64,000 nt of DNA from Symsagittifera roscoffensis (GCF_963678635.1 NC_087069.1:29800776-29864775), one strand, 5' to 3'. Shown: positions 10,154 through 21,871, numbered from the stretch's first letter. Notes: generated by a model not told the origin, from the letters alone. A program made the numbers and translations.

Positions 10154-10400
10154 TTCTGCTTTGCGTGAGAAGTCCATGACATACATGCTCGGTATCAGCA
10201 ACGCAGTAAAAGTTAGAATTCCATAATAAATCAATCTGTTCTTCTGTCTGAACAAAGTCTTGGCTCTAGTTCCATGACATATTAGAATATATCTTCCCAA
10301 AGCGATCCCAAAAGTGAGGATAGTTTGTGCCCAGAAGGGATACAGTTCGATCAAGCGCCGAGTAAGGCCAGAGTATTTGGCGATGTCGCCTTTCGGTTTT
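10154..10400 (-). CDS. GPCR gene, exon with TM3-TM4
   Basis: A 247-bp minus-strand exon flanked by a pyrimidine-rich acceptor (CCTTTCTGTTCATCGATTAG, cut at 10401) and a consensus donor GTAAGT at 10148-10153. It encodes TM3 ending WAQTILTFGIALGRYILICH, where GRY stands at the DRY motif, and TM4 (RLIYYGILTFTALLIPSMYV). It takes two bases of overhang from the TM1-TM2 exon, giving a proline codon, and ends in phase 0. The Asp/Glu of DRY is replaced by Gly. This is the best-supported exon of the receptor. The subfamily is not recognised. Confidence 0.7.
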
Positions 10401-12749
10401 CTAATCGATGAACAGAAAGGAAGGAACATTGAGACGCGTGTGCAACTTTCGAGCAAATTGAAACATTTGAGAACTTTTCAAATTGGAAACATTTGATAAA
10501 TGGTGCAATTTCTGCATATTTGATATTCTGTATGAAAAATGGTGCAACTTTTGAATAATAAGTACATTTACCGTAATAACTTTCGCTACTCTGTTTTTTG
10601 GGCTTACTGTTTCATAAAAACGTTTAGAAAATACGGAAATCAAGCAAAGGCTTATGAAGATTTATGAAATACTTGAGCGTGTATCTAGATTTGGTTTCAA
10701 TGTTTTCACATGTTGAATGTTTGACAGAAATCATGGACAGAATCCAAATTGTACACCTGGTAGAAGTTTGGCATCCTGTAAATTGATTAATAACCAGATG
10801 TTTTTTTCATTATTATAGCCTTATCTGGAATTTTAAACGAATTCCAAAATCAGTTCTAAAAGTATTTTCACGTATCTTTTAGAAAAAAAGAATTAAAAAA
10901 AATATTTATAATTTTTAAAATTTTTTAATCAATTTTTCATCCAAAAAACTTTCATTTAGCCCTCAAGTACAGTCGAACATTCAGGATTTCCCCCTGATAT
11001 ATGAGCAGTCTTTTTGCTTTTTAAAAACTTTCTCTACGGATATATGAGCAGTCTTTTTAAAAAATTTCTCATCTAAACATTAGAACAACATTATTACAAA
11101 ATCAACCACGTCTCTAAACAATATATTAAATAAGTGTTTTTTATTTAGCTGCGAAATTTCGAAAATATATATCCCAAATTTTTTTCAATTTATTTGCAAA
11201 AAAAACAAGAAAAAACACCCAAAGATGCTTGAGACCTACTTCTTTTTTTTATAAGCGTAGTCGAGGCAGAAGTTTTCACGCGAAAAAAAAACCAGAAAAG
11301 AAAAACGACTAAGATTTTTTGAAAATTGAAAAAAAAAACAAAGTTTTAACTTATTTGTATGACAAGAAATTTGCCATTTATAGTAGGGGTATGGTTCTAA
11401 AACCTGGTTAATCTGTAATCTGTCAGTATTTTTTTAGCTGCTTGGATAATTATCATCACCGCAGCATTTTATTTACAATGTAGAAATACATTTGAGCTTC
11501 AATTCTTCTCAACGCGTTTAATTTTGAAGGTAAAAACAATTTTTTTTTTAATTTTGATTATTTGCTTCGTCATTGAATACTTAATTATTTGCCATTGAAA
11601 ACCATCTTGTAAAAATTACTCCTATAATTTGCCCAATTTTTCTAATTACTTCTTTGAAAAGCTATCTTTTCTAAATACCATTGCGCTAAGCAACGTTATT
11701 GCAATCGGGTACTAGTTTTTTCCCCGTAAATACCTTTGTTCATAGAATGGCCAACTTTAGTAGGAATTGTAAATTTTACCCTCAATAGCTCTCACACTCA
11801 ATTTTTGAAATTTTAATTAAGATTACTATCAGTTAGGTTGTAATTAGGTGGAGTCTTTTTCAGGCAATAACTCTTTTTGTGAAATAAATTTTTTGAATAA
11901 AAAAATGACTTCTTTTTGGATTCGTGGTTTTGTCCTAGTTTTCGTCGGTTCATTTTCCTCTTTGCTATTGTCACTTTTAGTATTCAGTACAGTTTCTTAA
12001 TGATTGAATTTGCAAAGCATGGGTTTTAGTTTGATCCCATCAATTTTTACTATAACTCGAACTTCTTTATTTTATAAATTTACCAAGACAAATTATAATT
12101 AGTTTTATTTGTTTAAACTTGTTTTTTTGTTGTTTCGAATAATTGGTTTTGGTTTCCACCCTCAGTTTTCACAACTTATTTGCAAAGTTTTGAGGGCGTA
12201 GTTGTATGGTTCTATATGTTTCAGTTCGATTGGGTCAAAAAATTTTAGCCTTTTAGCTCAGTACATCAGGTATATTTTAGTATAATATTTTATATCAGAG
12301 GGTAATTTATCTTATTTTTGATCGGTTTGAAAGATTCGGGCTATTTATATACTGGCGTAGAGAACTTATAAAATATAAAAACGTTTGAGAGCATAAGCAA
12401 AAAAAGCTTGTTTTCTAATTCTTTTGAGGAGCTTTAAAAAAACTTTACCAAATTTTTTTAAGCAAAAATTCGGCGCAACATTTGTCTGCCAAGAGTTTTC
12501 GGCTTCTTTACTGCTTTGTAAACTTTGTTTCGTTGCCTACTTGGCGCTCAACTGTCTCAATCCTTGAAAAATCTTCCTGAAAAGATTTTTGTAGTCTGAA
12601 GTTATGTACTAATAAACTTTTTGAGAAACTCAGTTTGCTTGTTCCCACTATTTAAAGAATGATTTAGAACAAATTAATTTTATTTAATTTTATAAAATTT
12701 ATAATTTATCTGTAATTAAATGTAATGTAATCTGGATATGATTTTGTAC
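10401..12749. other. Receptor intron
   Basis: About 2.3 kb of AT-rich sequence between the TM2 and TM3 exons. It contains a short reverse-complement fragment of the dispersed repeat found at 13983 and 15144 (10973-11016) with a nearby partial duplicate of its end at 11038-11058. Nothing else is recognised. Confidence 0.55.
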
Positions 12750-12955
12750 GGATTGTCCATGAAGTCGCAGTAGACTCGACCGGCATTGATTAGCTCCAAA
12801 GAATAATGAGCCAAGGAAAGCAACCCACCGAAGAGAAAGTCAATGAAACTCTGCAGGCTGACCAGATAGTATTCATGCTTGCGTAGATCTTTAGACGAAA
12901 GAACAGTCAGAAGACAGTACAAGTTCATCACAATTGTTGTGAACGAAATGAAAAT
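12750..12955 (-). CDS. GPCR gene, exon with TM1-TM2
   Basis: A 206-bp minus-strand exon with acceptor TTTCTTTCTTCAG (cut at 12956) and donor GTACAA at 12744-12749. It starts in phase 0 and leaves a CC overhang that joins the TM3 exon in frame. It encodes the second part of TM1 with the Asn of the GN motif (IVMNLYCLLTVLSSKDLRKH), and TM2 with the conserved Asp2.50 (LVSLQSFIDFLFGGLLSLAH). The layout fits a class A receptor. The exon(s) for the N-terminus and start of TM1 should lie further right and were not found. Confidence 0.65.
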
Positions 12956-13424
12956 CTGAAGAAAGAAATTGAGTTGTATCCCGAGAAATTGTATCCCGGG
13001 TCGACATTTGCTATTTAAGTTTCGACCGACTCAAAAAAACTAGTATATTTCGACCGTCTAGACGCACGCTCGATATGTGTCTCAGCAAAAGATTTCTCGG
13101 CATTTTTTTTTCAATTAGAATGAATATTAAAGCCCGCGTTGTTGTTTTGAATTTGCAACAAAACTGTAGAACAAACAAAAAGTTTAATGAGAAATAGTAT
13201 AATGAGAAGGGAAATCCATCAAACTTATGGTTTGCGGTGAACAAATCTCCTCGAGTGACTGTTGCTGAGTGGAGCACACTGAAATAGACTTTCCATTGAT
13301 TCAGTTTGTTCAGCTCAAATTTCTGAGCAAAAAAAGCTAAAAATTTTTTGAAATAGTGCATTAGTTTTACGTTTTGAAACTGTTTTTGGCTTTCTGTTTC
13401 GAAAAGGTGTTCTGTGGTCGGCTT

Positions 13425-13840
13425 GAGGGGCGGATTTAGGGAGGGGCGGAGGGAGCTGACGCCTCTCTTCTCAGGGATTCGACCTTCTGCCGACCCAAAG
13501 GGCCAGAGGGTTACCCCTTTGCACTATTTTGAGATAGCCATTTTTGGCTGACTGACCATAAATTTTTTAACGGCGCCTTTGGCGCCAATTTATACTCACT
13601 TTGAGGGGGAACGCGCGACAAAAAAAAACGCAATTATTTGGTCAAATTTAGCCAAAAAATGCCTTTTTGACCTGCTTTATCCGAAATTTCACCTGCAGCG
13701 CAGAAAATTTGGCCAAAACAGGTCTTTTTACTGATTTAAAAGAGCTCGGAAAATCAATTTGTTCGACCTAAAAAGAGGTCGACAAAATTTTCAAAAATTT
13801 TTTGAAATCCCTCCCCCCGAAATTCTGAAAAAAGTCCGAT
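13425..13840 (-). mobile_element. hAT-like MITE, copy B (inverted to copy A)
   Basis: Reverse-complement relative of 8109-8484. It starts GAGGGGCGGATTTAGG and shares the central blocks (AAGGCGCC-type palindrome, ACGCGCGACAAA, GGTCGACAAAATT). The right terminus is eroded. It lies upstream of the TM1-TM2 exon, probably in an intron. Confidence 0.65.
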
Positions 13841-13982
13841 CTGTCTCAGTCAAGACTTCAAGCCACTCAAACTGATCTTAATAAATAAAATGAATCCCAA
13901 CAAAAGTATTTCTAAGATCAATTGAAAAAGGCAACAGTTATTCAAATTTTTCTTGTTGATAGAAAAGAGTGAGGAAAATATT

Positions 13983-14495
13983 TATACAAGACTGCTCATA
14001 TCAAGGTGCCAAATATTCTGACTGCCTTTTAAGGTCTATGAAGCAGTAATAAAAAGAAAAAATTAAATGTAATAAGAACGAAGATTTTTTTAATTTGAGA
14101 TTTTTTGTGAAAATCATCCTCCCTCACGCCATATAAAATTCAAGGTGATAAATTTCGCTCCCTGTAACAAATCAATAATGGCAATTAAACTTCCTTCACC
14201 CAATTTGGAATGGTTTCCAAGACGGATTGAACCACCGCTTAGGCGTTAGAAGCGCGAAATACATCGCGTGTTAATTGTCCCAATTTGACCAAATGGCAAT
14301 CTTCAAACCCCCGTAAGTTAACAAATAATCATCACTAGTGAAATAAGTGCTTTTTTAAAAAAATTAAGCTCATGGTAACAATAGTTTTTGAATGACAATG
14401 TTTAAATTCCGTCAAAAGTGGCTAGTTAAAAAGTCAAAATTATCCGAAGAAGAAAAAAACACCTTGAGCACAAATATTCCGTTATTTTCGTTACG
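13983..14495 (+). repeat. Dispersed repeat, copy 1
   Basis: About 510 bp homologous in the same orientation to 15144-15685. It starts AAGACTGCTCATATCAAGG, contains CGCGAAATACATCGCG, and ends with CGAGCACAAATATTCCGTTA-like sequence. No coding potential; the class is unknown. Confidence 0.7.
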
Positions 14496-14510
14496 AACAT
14501 TCGATCAAAA

Positions 14511-14740
14511 ATGGGAGACTTTCTTGTGCTATTGGTATACAATGCACCGATAGCTGCCAACGTTTTCATAACAGTTCCCTTCTCTGTTTTATTCAATTTC
14601 ATCTTAGGTTTCAGCCTAATTGTTTTTTCTACAAAATTCTTGTGTGACCAAAAAAGAATTTAATACCCTGAATGATTTTGAGATCTTGAAATTGTCCCAG
14701 TTGCACACTCATTGATTGGGTTACGTTCTTTATCCGATTG
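14511..14740 (+). pseudogene. Possible second receptor fragment (TM1-like) on the plus strand
   Basis: A 50-codon ORF (14511-14663) encodes VFITVPFSVLFNFILGFSLI and then VFSTKFL. By eye this resembles the TM1 of the minus-strand receptor (FIS..., Asn, ...LSSKDL). The reading continues in another frame from about 14652 to an in-frame stop near 14713. This suggests a decayed paralog facing the opposite way. The match is short, so this is tentative. Confidence 0.3.
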
Positions 14741-15143
14741 GTTCACGTTACTTATCAGAAGTTTGGTTGCTCCAACGAAGCCTTCAAAAACATAAGAGAA
14801 AATGAAAGCAATGTTGAATGTCGCATAAAATGCTCCGAGTGAGAAACATGAAAATGAAAAAAAAACATCGTTTTCTTTTGAAAAAACTTCGCAAGTAACA
14901 CAAATTCGGCTATTCTTTTACGCAAAAACTGACTATGCAATTAGTAGATAAGCAGATAAATTGAATTAATAGTTCATTTATTAAAGAGCCTAATCTTTTT
15001 ATTTATAGTTCATTTGTAATAGACTGAAACTTTACGGAATCCAAAAAACTGCCGATACCCGTGTTAAAAATGCATTAAAATTCAGGAATTCGTCACTTTT
15101 CTCGCAGCGTTTTGAGTAAATTAAGGAATGTATCGGTCATTAT

Positions 15144-15685
15144 ACATAAACAAGACTGCTCGTATCAGGGCAAAGCCCTGAATGTTCCGACTGCCTTTTA
15201 AGGTTTACGGAGCAACGTAATAACATAAAAAAATTAATTGAAATAAAGTAAAATGAAATTTTTTTTTCTTAAAGTTGAAATTTTTTAAATGAAAATCATC
15301 CCCCCACACGCCATACAAAGTACAAAAAGAGAGATTTCGTTCCTTGTAACAAATCAATTATGGCAAATAAGCTTCGTTCAACCAACTTGGAACGATTTAT
15401 AAGACGGATTAAATCTCCGCTGATGCGTTATTAGCGCGAATTATATCGCGCGTTAATTGTCCCAAATTGGTCAAAATGGCCAAAAATGGCAATCTTTAAA
15501 CCCTCATAACTTTACGAAAAAAGATCACAGGTGAAATATCTTTTCAAATTTAAGCTCAAGACAAAAATACCTTTAGAATGATGTAATAAAATTCCGTCAA
15601 AAATGGCTAGTTCAAAAGTCGAAATTTGTCTGAAGAAAAAAAAACCCACCCCGAGCACAAATATTCCGTTACTTTCGTATCGAAA
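15144..15685 (+). repeat. Dispersed repeat, copy 2
   Basis: Diverged copy of 13983-14495. Its start carries the perfect hairpin TCAGGGCAAAGCCCTGA and its centre the palindromic GCGCGAATTATATCGCGCG. A terminal fragment in reverse orientation is at 10973-11016. Confidence 0.7.
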
Positions 15686-15714
15686 GTCGGAACAATAACC
15701 ATGTTGTTACTGCG

Positions 15715-16588
15715 CACATTAAGCGTACATCATTTGTGTATGCAATTTCAAACCTATGGACGGTACATTGAATACACATCGATGTGGCATGGATGAAATT
15801 TCAGTTTTGAAACATCGATTGTGCATTGATGAAACATTGATAGGACAATAGATGTAGAGTACAATTTCAAATACATTGGTGATACATTGATAGAGCAGGG
15901 ATTCTAATTTGATCGTATATTCATGAAACATTGATGGTCTTACTCTCTCTACAAAAAATATGGAGCCGTGAAATTATAATTTATGTTTTCACGAGACACG
16001 CAATGATTATTGTTAACCAGTGCGAAAGAAAGATAAGCCAAAATTGGAAGAAATTGTAGCATAAATATGAGGATTATGTTTATATTTGGGATGTTTGCGT
16101 GGGTTTCTTTTAGAAAACATTGTTCAAACTTATCAATCTATCAAAATTTGTATGTGTATGAAAATGTTTTTAATGTTCATTATTTCATACCCCGGGAGTT
16201 TTTAAGTTTGTAAATCTGAAAAGATCCCGATCAAACTGATTTTTTGTGGTACAAAACTAGCTCGAAGTTGTGCAATACAATACTCTGATGGATAGTTTAC
16301 TTGAGAAAATATCAAAAGTTTTTTTTGAGAAAAATTTCTGCTGAACAAATCTGCAACCATGAAAACTAAAACAATCAGGTGAAAAATTATACTAGTGTCT
16401 GCTACACTTATGACTCTTTACTGAAACATCACTCCAATTTGCATCCATGTTTCATGGATGAACCATAGAAGTTACATCCACTTTTCAGTCACGATTCATC
16501 AATGAAACATCAATGTACATTGCATCCTTGTTTAATAGATGAAACATGGAAAAACATCGTTAAAATGACACTGCTACATGAATGATAC
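15715..16588. repeat. Degenerate ATGAAACAT-rich stretch
   Basis: The words ATGAAACATTGATG, CATCGATGT and ATGGATGAA recur irregularly on both strands at about 15720-15940 and 16440-16570. This looks like a decayed short-motif repeat. No gene is seen. Confidence 0.4.
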
Positions 16589-16967
16589 TGAGTTATGTAT
16601 TTTTTACTATACTCATAGAGTAATTTCAGATAAGGTACACCGTCTGCTCGTCACGCTTTTTTATTTTCGGCCGGATAGATTCGTGCAATTTCTTAGTCTA
16701 ATCGCAATCTTAATCTTACTCTTATATCTCCTTGTCTCAATAGATCTAATGTACCCCGGTTTTGCCCAAGTTAGTTCCAGAATGAGAACAACGGTAATCT
16801 AAGTTTAATTCAAATTGTTCTGGTGTTGAAACTTCAAGTAGTTTTAACACTTACAAATATGTGGGCTGTTGGTTTGATGGAGTATGATTGGTTAGTATAT
16901 AATACGTTATAGAGATAAAATATCATAATAATAACCAATGATAAATACTAGTTCAGATCTGGTTCCA
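16589..16967 (-). repeat. 3' LTR of the giant element
   Basis: 379-bp direct repeat of 33598-33975. On the plus strand it begins TGAGTTATGTATT and ends GATCTGGTTCCA. The shared core includes GTACACCGTCTGCTCGTCAC and CGGCCGGATAGATTCGTGC. Confidence 0.85.
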
Positions 16968-18852
16968 CCCATCCGGGGTTTAGAGAGTTTTAGTTTTTCA
17001 ATGTTCTATTGTAGTGTAGGATGGATGATGGTGTTTTTCTTTAGAGGTGGCGAGCATATTCTTTTTCTGCTTTGGAAGAAGAGATGTTATCACGATAGTT
17101 TCGGGAGATCGTATAATGATTTCTGATCGGTCGTGATGAATGTTGATCTGGTTGATTTTAGAGAATAGCAATAGTCCAATCACATTCGGGAGTGTCATGT
17201 AGTTTGACTTTGGATGCAGTGCCTAATGACTTGGATCTGTACGTATACTTGAACATCGAGATGGCTATTGTTCGGTTGCAATTGGTTTCCTTTACTGCGA
17301 TGCCAATTCGTACTTTAAATCCGCTGAGAGTAGTGACTGTAGGCAGCATGTCAGGTGGGTCTTGCCATTCCGTAGTTCGAGTGTGATTGGGTTGTCAAGT
17401 TCCTTGCTGCTCGTGTTTGTGCTGTATATTATCTATATAAATCTTTGTTAATCTTGTTTTTAGTCATAATCTTGTATTAGTTTTTATTGCAAAAGCATTA
17501 TTATTTAGTTCGGTTGTTTTAAAGAGCTACTCACACTTGAGTAACTCTCGTCAAAAATAGAGTCCTGGGTGTCACAAAGCGTGGATGTAAAACGGTGGGT
17601 GTAGACCGGCTATAGAGCATGCTCAGGACGCCTTCTTCTGGTGGGTTAGGCCAGGAGTGAGGGTATAATTTCATGCTCTCTTTTTTAAAGGGTCATGTTT
17701 TAGTTCAACTTTTTGCGCCTTTTTTATTACTGGTTTTTTCTTTTGTTGTCTTAGTTATGTCTTTTTCTCAAAAATCAAATTGTTTCTTTTGAGTTTGTCT
17801 TTCGGCTTTTTGATATTTTGTTCTTTTGTGTTCAGACTGAAAAGTAGTCTTCAAAAGAACAATTTATCCAGTTCTAAGCTGGTGTTAATCCAGTTTGAGT
17901 ACCTTGGGTTTTCTTTTCTTAGTCATGCTGTTAGGTTGTGGTTTGTGGTGTTTAGTAAGCTTGCGTTGGTTGGTTTGGATTATTATATAATTCCTTTCCA
18001 ACCGGGTTGAAGGAAAGTTTGAACGTGTTAAAACTTGTTAGAGTTGTTATCAGTGAAAGTTAAAACTTAATTTCATTATTTTAAACAATTCTTCGTGGTC
18101 GAGCTGTGCGATTATGGATAGAATTTGTGGGCAAGTAAATGTAAAGAGGCGTCTTTGAAAAGGTTAGTACTGCTTTTTGCAAATTATGGGCAATTTTATT
18201 TTAAATTACTATTTTGAACTTATGAAGTTTACTGCTCGATTTGGGGGTTGAAATTATCAATTGATTTTTATTTTTATGAAGATTTACTGCATCGGGGAAA
18301 AGAATTTATATATTAAATTATTGCTTTGGACTGGAGAATTTTACTGCTTCAATTATTGAATTGGTTAATGGAAATTCATGAATCTAGAAAAAAATTTCCT
18401 GTTTTTATTTTGCTTTTTATTTGTAGATTTAACTGGTTTTGCCTATGAAGAAAAAAGAAAACATTTATGATCGTGCCTATGAAGAAAAAAGAAAACATTT
18501 ATGAAGAATGGTTAGTTTTTTTTTCGTATTTCTTAGTAAATTATTTAGTTCATATTACCTAATCTTCGGTGAAGAGTCAGTGGGTAGAAACGTCGTGGAT
18601 GATGTCTGATGAGGTTAGTAGTTTAGCTGGCAAACAAATGATGTGTTTTGTTTGAAGAAGTGGCCAAAGCAATTCGAGTGCTTTAATGATGTTGTGCTCT
18701 TCAGTGCAAGGTGAGAGTTCATACAGTGTGTTTTGAATAAGGTTATAAAGTTTATGATTATATCGAGTGTTATATATGAATTCTAGGATTGGGCTGGAGG
18801 AATTCGTATGGGACGATTGGTGGGCGGGATTCGTCTACGTTTAAGAGTTTGG
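16968..18852 (-). other. 3' noncoding part of the giant element
   Basis: GT-rich on the plus strand, with short frames that I cannot assign. A tandem duplication of 34 bp (TGCCTATGAAGAAAAAAGAA...) lies at 18440-18507. Confidence 0.4.
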
Positions 18853-19090
18853 TTAGGGGACAGTAGAAATACATCTGGGTGATGAAATTGTAAATTCGTA
18901 GGATGCCTTGTAGGTAAGTGTCTTTAATACAATAGGTGAAGTTAAGAAAAAATGGTGAGGTGTATTTAGAGTTAATGTATTGATATCTATGGTGAAGTTG
19001 ACGTGCTGGTGTATTAAGAGTGTAATTGTGTTGGATGATGTGGTAGTAAGTGTACGTCTGTGTTTGTTTAGTTCGTAACAGGACATCGTG

Positions 19091-19471
19091 TCAACAGTGC
19101 AAATCACGTTCTTTGGGTGTGAGGAGATGAAAGGTTAAGGAAAAGCGGTTAAGTTTGTTAAAGTATGAATTATAAGCATGAATATCACGGAGTGCTGCTG
19201 AAATGACATTGTCGTATTTTTTATTTAAGGTGCTGAGGGTGAAAGTGTATGTTGTTTTGATGAAAAATTTCTCTGTTAGTTGTGGATTAGCAAATGGGTT
19301 GTTTTTTAGAAAGATGTCTTCGTTAGGTCGTATGATGTTATGATCGTAATAATCGATAGAATATTCATTAGATTTGGGTGCGGTGAATTTGATTAGTGAT
19401 TGTCTGTATCCTACCAGTGTGAATTGTTTGGGGTTAGTGCTGTTGTTAGAAGATAGAGTTGGGTGCTGCAT
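19091..19471 (-). pseudogene. C-terminal continuation of duplicated element gene, other frame
   Basis: A 126-codon minus-strand frame overlaps the end of the 19411-20322 ORF. Its useful part begins after VGYRQSLIKF and has mixed hydrophobic and polar composition (YSIDYYDHNI, FIKTTYTFTL) unlike the low-complexity N-terminal part. It most likely continues the same protein after a one-base shift near 19410. The adjoining frame 18853-19107 (MICTVDTM...) may extend it further. This C-terminal part exists only once because the tandem duplication excludes it. Function unknown. Confidence 0.4.
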
Positions 19472-20322
19472 ACTTCGTCGTCATGAGGGGTGTTATATAG
19501 TGGTAGTGATAGTGGATTGATAAAGTGATAGAATGATTTCCATGAAAGAGTAGGGTATAATACGTGCTCATTTACATAATTAGGTTTTTCGTCATTGGGA
19601 TCTGAATGGAAGTATGTGTATTGTGGAAAGAAGGGTAAATATGTTTGTAGAAGTTCTCTGGTGTTAGTGTGAAAAGGATGATTGACAAATGTTATGGATA
19701 CTCCTGGGTTAGATGGGAATGGAGTATTTGGGAATTTTCTTTTAAAGGTTCGGTAAGCTCGATTTGTACTGGAGGATGGGTTTGATGAGGAATTCGGGTT
19801 TTGCGAACGGGTATAATGTGAAGAGGGAGTTGGGGTTGATTGGTTGGATGATATTACAGATTGTGAGAGTTGGTGAATGGTTAGCGTTTGAGGGTGTTGT
19901 AATTGTTGTTGCAAGTTATCAAGCTCATGCGATATTTGCATGTTTTCAGAGTCGTTGTTATCGGATGGTTCACTGGTTAGGGGGGAATATATTGCTGTCA
20001 TATTTGAAATGGAAGAGGGAGGGGAAGGGGGTTCAATTTTGACTTGGGAAAGAATTGGTTGAAAGGGAAGTTGGGAAAATGTAGGTGGGGTGGGTTCAGA
20101 TTTGGCAAATATGTCGGGGGTTTCGATATCGGAGTTATTGAATAAGGAGATAGTGTTGTATACTGTTGTGGTGGAATTAGTGTCTGATTCCATGCTGGAT
20201 GGAGTGGTATCATGAGGTGATTGAGGTGGGGGAAAAGCAAAAAATGGGATGATGGGGAGGTTGTTCTGGAGGTTGGCTGGGTGGGAAATTGATCGATTGA
20301 GGGATCCAACTTGGCGGCTCAT
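19411..20322 (-). pseudogene. Pro/Ser/Thr-rich element protein, copy in unit 1
   Basis: A 303-codon minus-strand frame homologous to 20677-21672 over its C-terminal two thirds (KIEPPSPPSSISNMTAIYSP onward, a Gln-rich stretch, then TRELLQTYLPFFPQYTYFHS). In this copy the N-terminal frame of unit 2 is cut by TGA at a Trp codon and is out of phase downstream, so the ORF opens instead at MSRQVGSLNR. The final product ends SHW and another frame carries on. It is probably an accessory or structural protein of the retroelement; no domain is recognised. Confidence 0.45.
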
Positions 20323-20676
20323 CGTGGGCTAAACAGATGGTTGTTCTGAGAACGAAAGTTGGTGGTATGTGGTTGTTCTATACTTTGTTCGTATGTGTCT
20401 TCCATTTTGGGTTGTTGGGTTATTATGTGTTGAATTGGGCTTTGTGGATAATCAGATCTCGAATGATAAGGGACGGTTATGGTTTAGGTTTTGTAGTTGT
20501 GGTGATTAGGCAAGGTATTTGTATTATTTTGTGAATTGTCATATGTGTTTAGTGTTGTTGATAGCTTGGTATTGTATTCTTTTATTTGAGCGTCTAAAAG
20601 TAATTTATTGATTGATGTAGAAAATATTCCAAAAAATCCTGCAAAAAGTTTCTTGGTTTAGTGATTTGTCTGTATC

Positions 20677-21672
20677 CTACCAGTGTGAATTGTTTGGGGT
20701 TAGTGCTCTTGTTAGAAGATAGAGTTGGGTGCTGCATACTTCGTCGTCATGAGGGGTGTTATATAGTGGTAGTGATAGTGGATTGATAAAGTGATAGAAT
20801 GATTTCCATGAAAGAGTAGGGTATAATACGTGCCCATTTACATAATTAGGTTTTTCGTCATTGGGATCTGAATGGAAGTATGTGTATTGTGGAAAGAAGG
20901 GTAAATATGTTTGTAGAAGTTCTCTGGTGTTAGTGTGAAAAGGATGATTGACAAATGTTATGGATACTCCTGGGTTAGATGGGAATGGAGTATTTGGGAA
21001 TTTTCTTTTAAAGGTTCGGTAAGCTCGATTTGTACTGGAGGATGGGTTTGATAAGGAATTCGGGTTTTGCGAACGGGTATAATGTGAAGAGGGAGTTGGG
21101 GTTGATTGGTTGGATGATATTACAGATTGTGAGAGTTGGTGAATGGTTAGCGTTTGAGGGTGTTGTAATTGTTGTTGCAAGTTATCAAGCTCATGTGATA
21201 TTTGCATGTTTTCAGAGTCGTTGTTATCGGATGGTTCACTGGTTAGGGGGGAATATATGGCTGTCATATTTGAAATGGAAGAGGGAGGGGAAGGGGGTTC
21301 AATTTTGACTTGGGAAAGAATTGAGTGAAAGGGAGGTTGGAAAAAATGTAGGTGGGGTGGGTTCAGATTTGGCAAATATGTCGGGGGTTTCGATATCGGA
21401 GTTATTGAATTAGGAGATAGTGTTGTATACTGTTGTGGTGGAATTAGTGTCTGATTCCATGCTGGATGGAGTGGTATCATGAGGTGATTGAGGTGGGGGA
21501 AAAGCAAAAAATGGCATGATGGGGAGGTTGTTCTGGAGGTTGGCTGGGTGGGAAATTGATCGATTGAGGGATCCAACTTGGCGGCCCATCGTGGGCTAAA
21601 CAGATGTTTGTTCTGAGAACGAAAGTTGGTGGTATGTGGTTGTTCTATACTTTGTTCGTATGTGTCTTCCAT
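20677..21672 (-). CDS. Pro/Ser/Thr-rich element protein, open copy in unit 2
   Basis: A 331-codon minus-strand frame starting MEDTYEQSIEQPHTTNFRSQ. Residues 40-130 are Pro/Leu/Thr-rich, then KIEPPSPPSS, a short Asn/Asp and Gln-rich segment, a basic AYRTFKRKFPN patch, and a less biased C-terminal region with TRELLQTYLPFFPQYTYFHS and WKSFYHFINPLSLPLYNTPH. A one-base insertion relative to unit 1 (near 21343) joins the N-terminal frame to the C-terminal one. It lies just 3' of the envelope-like remnant. I do not recognise the family. Without RNA evidence it is unclear whether it is translated. Confidence 0.4.
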   Translation of the reverse strand: MEDTYEQSIEQPHTTNFRSQNKHLFSPRWAAKLDPSIDQFPTQPTSRTTSPSCHFLLFPHLNHLMIPLHPAWNQTLIPPQQYTTLSPNSITPISKPPTYLPNLNPPHLHFFQPPFHSILSQVKIEPPSPPSSISNMTAIYSPLTSEPSDNNDSENMQISHELDNLQQQLQHPQTLTIHQLSQSVISSNQSTPTPSSHYTRSQNPNSLSNPSSSTNRAYRTFKRKFPNTPFPSNPGVSITFVNHPFHTNTRELLQTYLPFFPQYTYFHSDPNDEKPNYVNGHVLYPTLSWKSFYHFINPLSLPLYNTPHDDEVCSTQLYLLTRALTPNNSHW

Positions 21673-21871
21673 TTTGGGTTGTTGGGTTATTATGTGTTGA
21701 ATTGGGCTTTGTGGATAATCAGATCTCGAATGATAAGGGACGGTTATGGTTTAGGTTTTGTAGTTGTGGTGATTAGGCAAGGTATTTGTATTATTTTGTG
21801 AATTGTCATATGTGTTTAGTGTTGTTGATAGCTTGGTATTGTATTCTTTTATTTGAGCGTCTAAAAGTTAT

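Noticed and set aside
12966-13010. Tandem GTATCCCGAGAAATT-like pair read as a regulatory site
   Set aside because: Only two short copies next to an acceptor; no basis for a function.
17158-17349. Short minus-strand ORF MLPTVTTLSGFKVRIGIAVK in the 3' part of the giant element
   Set aside because: Overlapping frames on both strands are open, and no domain or partner frame supports it.
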